From: Lachnospiraceae bacterium
GTDB lineage: Bacteria > Bacillota > Clostridia > Lachnospirales > Lachnospiraceae
Assembly (NCBI GenBank): GCA_017470735.1
Contig: JAFUYB010000026.1
Coordinates: forward strand, 1-64,000
Length of the DNA: 64,000 nucleotides
Reading direction: 5' to 3'
Shown here: one piece after another, positions 58,779 through 64,000 of the stretch
Position numbering within the stretch: the first letter of the stretch is position 1
Layout of the letters: every line of letters starts with the position of its first letter
The notes under the pieces: generated by a model
What the model saw: only the letters and a program-made list of their open reading frames with translations
The model's database searches: none
What the model was told of the DNA's origin: nothing
Made by a program: the position numbers and the translations under genes

Positions 58779-59330
58779 ATGACAGCAAGAAGAATTATCG
58801 CGGGAATTGTTGGGGTGCTGCTGATCCTCGGCGGATTCTACTGCATCATGACACCGGGACTGACTTATTTTTCGCTCGGATTTTTCATCGGATTTTCGAT
58901 GCTGGCGGACGGCATTGCCCGCACGGTCAACTGGTTTTCGATGCGCGAGACGCACAAGACAAGCGGATGGGTGCTGGCAAGCGGTATCATTTCACTTGTA
59001 TTCGGACTGATCATCCTCAGTTCGATAGGGATGCAGATTTCGGTTGATCTGTTCCTCGCTTATCTGGTCGCGTTCTGGCTCGTTATCCTCGGCGGAATGC
59101 GGATCGCCCATGCGATCATGTTCCGCAATGGGGCAAAAGAGTATGGCATGGAATTTATCAGCGGCAAATGGTGGATCGGCCTGCTCACCGGCATTTTGCT
59201 TCTGCTGGTCGGCATCGTATCTGTCATCAATCCGACGGCGCTGATCTTTACGATCGGGTTCATGATCGGTTTTGCGATCCTGATTTCCGGGATCAATATG
59301 TTAAGCTTCGCGATTGCGTGGATGGGCTGA
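58779..59330 (+). CDS. HdeD-like DUF308 membrane protein
   Basis: This 183-residue protein has six closely packed membrane segments in three pairs, the DUF308/HdeD plan (GVLLILGGFYCIMTPGLT and GILLLLVGIVSVINPTAL are repeats of one another). In E. coli HdeD is linked to acid resistance; here the role is unknown. GGAAAGGAG precedes the start. Confidence 0.88.
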   Translation: MTARRIIAGIVGVLLILGGFYCIMTPGLTYFSLGFFIGFSMLADGIARTVNWFSMRETHKTSGWVLASGIISLVFGLIILSSIGMQISVDLFLAYLVAFWLVILGGMRIAHAIMFRNGAKEYGMEFISGKWWIGLLTGILLLLVGIVSVINPTALIFTIGFMIGFAILISGINMLSFAIAWMG

Positions 59331-59374
59331 TGAAAGGGGAACTATAAATTAAGTAAGGGAAAGGAGACAAGCGA

Positions 59375-61108
59375 ATGAAGTGTGTAATCGATGAGCTGGC
59401 TGCTTATAAAAAGCAGCTGTGGCTGATCGTACTGACCGTATTCGGGACAACGATGGCATCCTTAGGGCTGCCGTCATTGCTTTCGGTATTGATCGACGAA
59501 GCGATCCCCAATAAGGATCCGAAGCAGGTCATTCATATCGGCGGGCTGATGGTGGTGATCGTCGTCATCGGTCTTGTGTGCGGGCTTGCGACCAGCTATT
59601 TTTCTGCGATCGTGTCGATGGGAGTCGGCATGAGGCTGCGGAGCAAGGTATTTGCCAAGGTGCAGTATCTGTCCCAGACGGAGATCGATCATTTCTCTGC
59701 GTCGTCACTGATCACGAGGACGAACAATGACATTTCACAGGTACAGAACTTTTTGAACCAGTGCCTCCGGATTGCGGTGCAGGCGCCGATCATGGCGGTC
59801 TGCGGTGTCGCGTTGGCGCTGCATTACAGTCCTTCTTTATCCAAGGTACTGGTCATTTCGATTCCGATACTGACGATCGTGCTGCTCTGCATTGCCAAGA
59901 TTGCGATCCCGCTTTCGGAAAAGATCCAGACCAAGATCGACCGGATCAATCTGGTCATGCGGGAAAAGCTGACCGGCGTGCGCGTCATCCGCGCGTTCGG
60001 TACGATTCCATTTGAAAGCAAGAAGTTTGACGACATCAACTCGGATTACCGCAAATCCAATATGAAGCTGCAGAGGACGACCAACTCACTGATGCCGTTT
60101 ATTTATGTCATTATATCGCTGACGATGGCGATCATCCTGATGATGGCGGTCGGGCAGGATGTCAATATGGGCATGGACTATACGCTCGGCGAGGTCATGG
60201 CGATCATCCAGTATATCATGCAGATCATGCTCGCGGTCGTGATGCTGAATATGGTATTTATTATGCTTCCCCGTGCGTCTACGGCGGCAAGCAGGGCGAA
60301 GGAAGTGTTGGATACGGAGTCCATGATTGAGAATCCGGCCCAGCCGAAGCACAGCACCGGTAAGAAGGGCTATCTGACCTTCAAGGATGTTTCCTTTACC
60401 TATCCAGGCGCGAGTGTGCCGGCGATCTCGCATCTGTCCTTTGAAGCAAAGCCCGGAGAGACGACGGCGATCATCGGCGGTACCGGCATGGGCAAATCCA
60501 CAATCGTCAATCTGATCCCGCGGCTTTATGATGTGACGGAGGGGCAGGTTCTGATCGACGATGTCGATGTACGGGATTACGATCTCGAAGAGCTGCGCAG
60601 GAAGATTGGTTTCTGCCCGCAGAAGGCAGTGCTGTTCAGCGGTACGATCGACTCGAATATCGCGTTCGGAGATGAAAACGCGAACGAAGACCGGATCGAA
60701 GAAGCGGCGGCGATCGCCCAGTCAACAGACTTTATTTTGAAAAAAGAGGAGGGCTTCGAATCGCCGATCTCGCAGGGCGGTACCAATGTATCCGGCGGAC
60801 AGCGGCAGAGGCTCGCGATCGCGCGGGCGATCGTCCGGAAGCCGGAGGTCTATGTATTTGACGACAGCTTTTCGGCGCTGGATTTCAAGACGGACAAGGC
60901 ACTTCGCGCGGCATTGGCAAAGGAGACCAATGAAGCGACAGTTGTTATTGTGGCACAGCGGATCTCGACAATTCAGGAAGCAGACCGCATCATCGTTGTT
61001 GATGAGGGCAATATCGTTGGCATCGGCACGCACGATGAGCTGCTGAAGTCCTGCGCTGTTTACAAGGAGATCGCGGAATCGCAGATGGCAAAGGAGGATG
61101 CGGCATGA
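59375..61108 (+). CDS. ABC exporter subunit with degenerate ATPase site
   Basis: This 577-residue half-transporter has six membrane segments then an ATPase domain. Walker A is GGTGMGKST, the signature is VSGGQRQR, and Walker B is VYVFDDSFSALD, where the catalytic Glu is replaced by Asp. Such a subunit pairs with a fully catalytic partner, here the next gene, which overlaps it by four bases. The arrangement matches heterodimeric multidrug exporters (LmrCD/TM287-288 type). The substrate is unknown. Confidence 0.93.
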   Translation: MKCVIDELAAYKKQLWLIVLTVFGTTMASLGLPSLLSVLIDEAIPNKDPKQVIHIGGLMVVIVVIGLVCGLATSYFSAIVSMGVGMRLRSKVFAKVQYLSQTEIDHFSASSLITRTNNDISQVQNFLNQCLRIAVQAPIMAVCGVALALHYSPSLSKVLVISIPILTIVLLCIAKIAIPLSEKIQTKIDRINLVMREKLTGVRVIRAFGTIPFESKKFDDINSDYRKSNMKLQRTTNSLMPFIYVIISLTMAIILMMAVGQDVNMGMDYTLGEVMAIIQYIMQIMLAVVMLNMVFIMLPRASTAASRAKEVLDTESMIENPAQPKHSTGKKGYLTFKDVSFTYPGASVPAISHLSFEAKPGETTAIIGGTGMGKSTIVNLIPRLYDVTEGQVLIDDVDVRDYDLEELRRKIGFCPQKAVLFSGTIDSNIAFGDENANEDRIEEAAAIAQSTDFILKKEEGFESPISQGGTNVSGGQRQRLAIARAIVRKPEVYVFDDSFSALDFKTDKALRAALAKETNEATVVIVAQRISTIQEADRIIVVDEGNIVGIGTHDELLKSCAVYKEIAESQMAKEDAA

Positions 61109-62901
61109 GAGAAAGATTCAGAAAAAGACGCGCCTCCAGAGCAAAGGGAGGTCCGTACAAGCGGCTGTTTTCCTATATGAAGCCTTACCGGGGCAAATTG
61201 TTTACGGCCATAATCTTTATTTTCCTGGCTGCGATTGCCAGCAGCCTGGCACCATTGTTTACCGGTTTCTGCACCAACCAGATGGCAATTATTTTTGAAC
61301 AGAACAATTACCATTCCGAAGCGGGACAGCGGTTTTTGACATTGCTGTGCTTCATGGTCGGCGCGTATATTTTAAATGGTGTATTCACCTATTTGGGGAC
61401 CTGGCTGATCGTCGGAGCGACTGAGAGTACGATCTACGATCTGCGGAAGGAAATCGAGGCGAAGCTGGCGCGGCTGCCGTTAAACTATTACGACACCAAT
61501 TCATATGGCGACATTTTGAGCCGTGTCACCAATGATGTGGATACGATTTCCAACTCGCTGCAGCAGAGTGTCTATCAGATACTCAACGCGATCTTTTCAC
61601 TGCTGTTTGTGTTTATCGTGATGCTGTCGATCAGCGGCGTGCTGACATTAGTAGGCGTGATCACGATCCCGTTTGCGCTGTTTGCGGCAGCACGGATCGC
61701 GAAGCGTGCGCAGGTCAAGATCGTCACGCAGCAGAATGACACCGGAAAGCTCAACGGTATCGTCGAGGAGTACTATGGCGGACACAATGTCGTGACCGTA
61801 TTCGGTCAGGAAGAGTTTGTCATTGATATTTTTGAAGAGACGAATCAGGAGCTGTACGAGAACTCAAGGGACGGACAGTTTTTGTCGGGCATGCTGATGC
61901 CGATCATGCAGAATATGACCAATTTCAGCTACGCTTTGGTCTGCGTGTTTGGCGCAATGGTTGCGATTTTCGGCGGGCTGTCGATCGGTATGATCCAGTC
62001 ATTTACGATGTATCTGCGTCAGTTTTCACAGCCATTGACGCAGGTGACGCAGCTGTCGGCGATCATGCAGCAGACCGGAGCGGCTTCGGAGCGAATTTTT
62101 GAATTCCTTGATGAAGAGGAAGAGGTTCCGGATGTGGCAGAGCCGAAGTTCCCGGAGCCGCTTAAGGGCGAAGTGAATTTCGACCATATCCGGTTCGGCT
62201 ATATTCCGCATCAGACGCTGATCCACGATCTCGACCTGACGATCGGGGCCGGAGAGAAGACGGCGATCGTCGGACCGACCGGGGCCGGAAAGACGACACT
62301 GGTCAACCTCGTGATGCGTTTCTACGATGTGCGTGAGGGCGCCATCCGTATCGACGGCGTGAACATCCGCGATATGCAGAGGCGCAGACTGCGGGAGATT
62401 TTCGCGATGGTCTTGCAGGATACCTGGCTGTATGTCGGCACGATCATGGAGAATATCCGTTACGGGCGTTTGGACGCGACGGATGAGGAGGTCATCGAGG
62501 CGGCGAAAAAAGCGCGGGCAGACGCGTTTATCCGCACTCTGCCGGGCGGCTACAACTTTGAACTCGAAGAGGGCGCGAGCAACATCGCCCAGGGACAACG
62601 GCAGCTTCTGACGATCGCGCGTGCGATGCTTGCCGATGCGCCGATCATGATTCTCGATGAGGCGACATCTTCAGTCGATACCCGTACTGAGGTGCTGATC
62701 AACGAGGCGATGGAAGAGATGATGAAGGGGCGGACCTCGTTTATCATCGCGCACCGTCTGTCCACGATCCGGGATGCGGACAATATCATGTACATGCAGG
62801 ACGGCGACATTTTAGAGGTCGGCAACCACGAGGAGCTGATGGCGAAGGACGGCTTGTATGCGAAGCTGTACAACAGCCAGTTCCCGGATGAGGATGAGTG
62901 A
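61105..62901 (+). CDS. ABC exporter subunit with canonical ATPase site
   Basis: This is the 598-residue partner half-transporter. Walker A is GPTGAGKTT and Walker B is MILDEATSSVD with the catalytic Glu. The signature is the variant IAQGQRQ rather than LSGGQ. A degenerate signature here plus a degenerate Walker B Asp in the partner would together make one inactive nucleotide site, the known asymmetry of heterodimeric exporters. The start overlaps the preceding gene (ATGA). Confidence 0.94.
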   Translation: MRERFRKRRASRAKGGPYKRLFSYMKPYRGKLFTAIIFIFLAAIASSLAPLFTGFCTNQMAIIFEQNNYHSEAGQRFLTLLCFMVGAYILNGVFTYLGTWLIVGATESTIYDLRKEIEAKLARLPLNYYDTNSYGDILSRVTNDVDTISNSLQQSVYQILNAIFSLLFVFIVMLSISGVLTLVGVITIPFALFAAARIAKRAQVKIVTQQNDTGKLNGIVEEYYGGHNVVTVFGQEEFVIDIFEETNQELYENSRDGQFLSGMLMPIMQNMTNFSYALVCVFGAMVAIFGGLSIGMIQSFTMYLRQFSQPLTQVTQLSAIMQQTGAASERIFEFLDEEEEVPDVAEPKFPEPLKGEVNFDHIRFGYIPHQTLIHDLDLTIGAGEKTAIVGPTGAGKTTLVNLVMRFYDVREGAIRIDGVNIRDMQRRRLREIFAMVLQDTWLYVGTIMENIRYGRLDATDEEVIEAAKKARADAFIRTLPGGYNFELEEGASNIAQGQRQLLTIARAMLADAPIMILDEATSSVDTRTEVLINEAMEEMMKGRTSFIIAHRLSTIRDADNIMYMQDGDILEVGNHEELMAKDGLYAKLYNSQFPDEDE

Positions 62902-62950
62902 CGGCATCGGTCAGGATGCGTTGGAACCGCATAGAAGATTCAGGTGAAGA

Positions 62951-62995
62951 CTGCCCAACAGGTTCCGATTTTGCGGAAAGCTGTTGGGCAGTTTA
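62951..62995 (+). terminator. Hairpin after the ABC exporter genes
   Basis: A perfect 11-bp stem, CTGCCCAACAG (62951-62961) with CTGTTGGGCAG (62981-62991), is followed by TTTA only, so termination efficiency is uncertain. Confidence 0.6.
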
Positions 62996-63010
62996 GAAAG
63001 ATGTGGTATA

Positions 63011-63823
63011 ATGAGCGAGAAAAGACAGTCCGGCAGGGAACGCCGGAAGGAATTTGCAAAAAACACCCAGGAAGAGATCCGAAAGAATCCGACTTCGTTT
63101 AAGGTTTATACAGTCATGCGGATTTTGGTCATTCTGATCCTGATCCGCCAGTTTTTCCTGCACAACTATCAGGGCATGGCACTGTGCATTCTGACGCTGG
63201 TGCTTCTTGTCCTGCCGGCGGCATTGCAGGTACGGCTTCGGGTGAATATCCCGCAGCCGCTGGAAATCATTTTGTACTGTTTCATCTTTGCGGCGGAGAT
63301 TTTAGGGGAGCTGTCAAGCTTTTACACGGCTTTTCCGTGGTGGGACACGATGCTGCATACGACCAACGGCTTTCTGGCCGCGGCGGTCGGCTTTTCATTG
63401 GTATTGCTGCTCAATAATGATGACAAGCTGATGTTTTCGTGTTCACCCTTTTTTGTCGCGCTGGTCGCATTCTGCTTTTCCATGACGATCGGTGTGGTGT
63501 GGGAATTCTTTGAATGCTTCTGTGACCTGATGTGGGGACTGGATATGCAGAAGGATACGATCGTCCATACGATTTCGAGCGTGACGATCAATCCCGACGG
63601 GCTGCAGGAGCCTGTGGCGATCAACAACATCCATCAGACGATCGTGGATGGGCAGATGCTTCCAATCGACGGCTATCTTGATATCGGTATCCTGGATACG
63701 ATGGAGGATCTGTTTGTCAATTTCATCGGCGCGCTGACCTTTTCGACGATCGGATTTTTCGCGCTCCGCAATTCGGAGAAGAAGAGCGGCGTGGTCGAGG
63801 GGCTGATGATCAGAAAGAAATAA
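63011..63823 (+). CDS. Membrane protein, YjdF/DUF2238-like
   Basis: This 270-residue protein has about six membrane segments after a charged N terminus (residues 1-35). The segment FPWWDTMLHTTNGFLAAAVGF and the later VWEFFECFCDLMWG resemble the YjdF/DUF2238 family of unknown function. The start at 63011 is uncertain: no ribosome binding site precedes it and a TATAAT (63007-63012) overlaps the codon. A later ATG at the first membrane segment (about 63116) is the alternative. Confidence 0.75.
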   Translation: MSEKRQSGRERRKEFAKNTQEEIRKNPTSFKVYTVMRILVILILIRQFFLHNYQGMALCILTLVLLVLPAALQVRLRVNIPQPLEIILYCFIFAAEILGELSSFYTAFPWWDTMLHTTNGFLAAAVGFSLVLLLNNDDKLMFSCSPFFVALVAFCFSMTIGVVWEFFECFCDLMWGLDMQKDTIVHTISSVTINPDGLQEPVAINNIHQTIVDGQMLPIDGYLDIGILDTMEDLFVNFIGALTFSTIGFFALRNSEKKSGVVEGLMIRKK

Positions 63824-63843
63824 TATAAGGAGATGATCCGGTT

Positions 63844-64000
63844 ATGAGCAATGGAACAACGATGGAGCACAACACAGCGGTGCAGAACGGGATCAAGCGG
63901 ATGGCGCTGACCGTTCTGTCGATGCTCGTGGAAATCGTTATCTTATTTATCTTTCTGCTATTCTTGAGTGATTACGCGAAATGGTTTTTGGAGCTGGAGC
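63844..64000 (+). CDS. Partial CDS, probable cardiolipin synthase N terminus
   Basis: An open frame starting at 63844 (AAGGAGATGA upstream) runs off the window edge with 52 codons. A polar start is followed by KRMALTVLSMLVEIVILFI and a second hydrophobic stretch beginning with SDYAKW, resembling the N-terminal membrane region of Firmicute cardiolipin synthases. The phospholipase-D motifs would lie outside the window, so the product name is tentative. Confidence 0.55.
   Translation, partial: MSNGTTMEHNTAVQNGIKRMALTVLSMLVEIVILFIFLLFLSDYAKWFLELE

Noticed and set aside
1..64000. tRNA, rRNA genes or CRISPR arrays
   Set aside because: No cloverleaf-like segments, ribosomal RNA stretches or regularly spaced repeats were noticed on reading the intergenic regions; a tRNA or CRISPR search program would settle this.

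Overview
The window looks like chromosome of an anaerobic, low-to-mid GC Firmicute of the class Clostridia, most likely Lachnospiraceae. This is inferred from AGGAGG-type ribosome binding sites, a SufCBDSU operon using SufU, AddAB instead of RecBCD, rubredoxin and rubrerythrin, ECF and family-1 sugar ABC transporters, an HdeD/DUF308 protein and a TetM-like GTPase. Most of the window has housekeeping composition with roughly equal AT and GC by eye. Clearly AT-richer stretches lie at about 24.8-25.9 kb, 26.4-29.6 kb and in the insertion sequence at 44.3-46.4 kb.

Layout: 0-3.6 kb carries glycolytic gap, pgk, a small unknown gene and tpiA. 3.7-7.6 kb carries an FNT channel, a rubredoxin with an unusual CxC knuckle, a NIF3-middle-domain protein and a membrane-anchored clostripain-like protease. 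7.6-12 kb is a sulfate/thiosulfate ABC operon in which the two permeases are fused. 12-17.1 kb is a LacI-type regulator (probably leaderless), an ECF importer and a HAD phosphatase. 17.2-20.7 kb is a sugar ABC importer without its own ATPase. 20.8-26.4 kb is a divergent XRE regulator facing a polyphosphate-polymerase (VTC) / DUF4956 / CotH / CotH operon. 26.4-29.6 kb is a toxin-antitoxin and defence-like island (HigBA, AlbA_2 ATPase, MNT/HEPN). 29.7-35.5 kb is a YesL-like gene and the suf operon; 35.5-42.6 kb is addBA. 42.6-43 kb is a type I toxin-antitoxin-like locus with convergent RNAs, followed by an acidic small protein and a parvulin lipoprotein. 44.2-46.5 kb is an IS1634-type element flanked by an exact 79-bp duplication that copied the rubrerythrin promoter. 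46.5-52.4 kb holds rubrerythrin, a TetM-like GTPase fused to a Rae1/YacP-like NYN nuclease, a HerA-like ATPase and a methyltransferase. 52.4-52.7 kb is a second type I toxin-antitoxin locus. 52.8-58.6 kb is an MMPL/RND transporter with a large GLUG-repeat surface protein. 58.6-64 kb is a DUF308 protein, a heterodimeric ABC exporter, a membrane protein and the start of a probable cardiolipin synthase.

The most interesting items are the GTPase-NYN fusion, the XRE-controlled VTC/DUF4956/CotH operon, the two convergent-RNA toxin loci, the 20-bp operator-like element shared by the lacI-type promoter and the second antitoxin RNA promoter 40 kb away, and the long target duplication made by the insertion sequence. 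No tRNA, rRNA or CRISPR array was seen.
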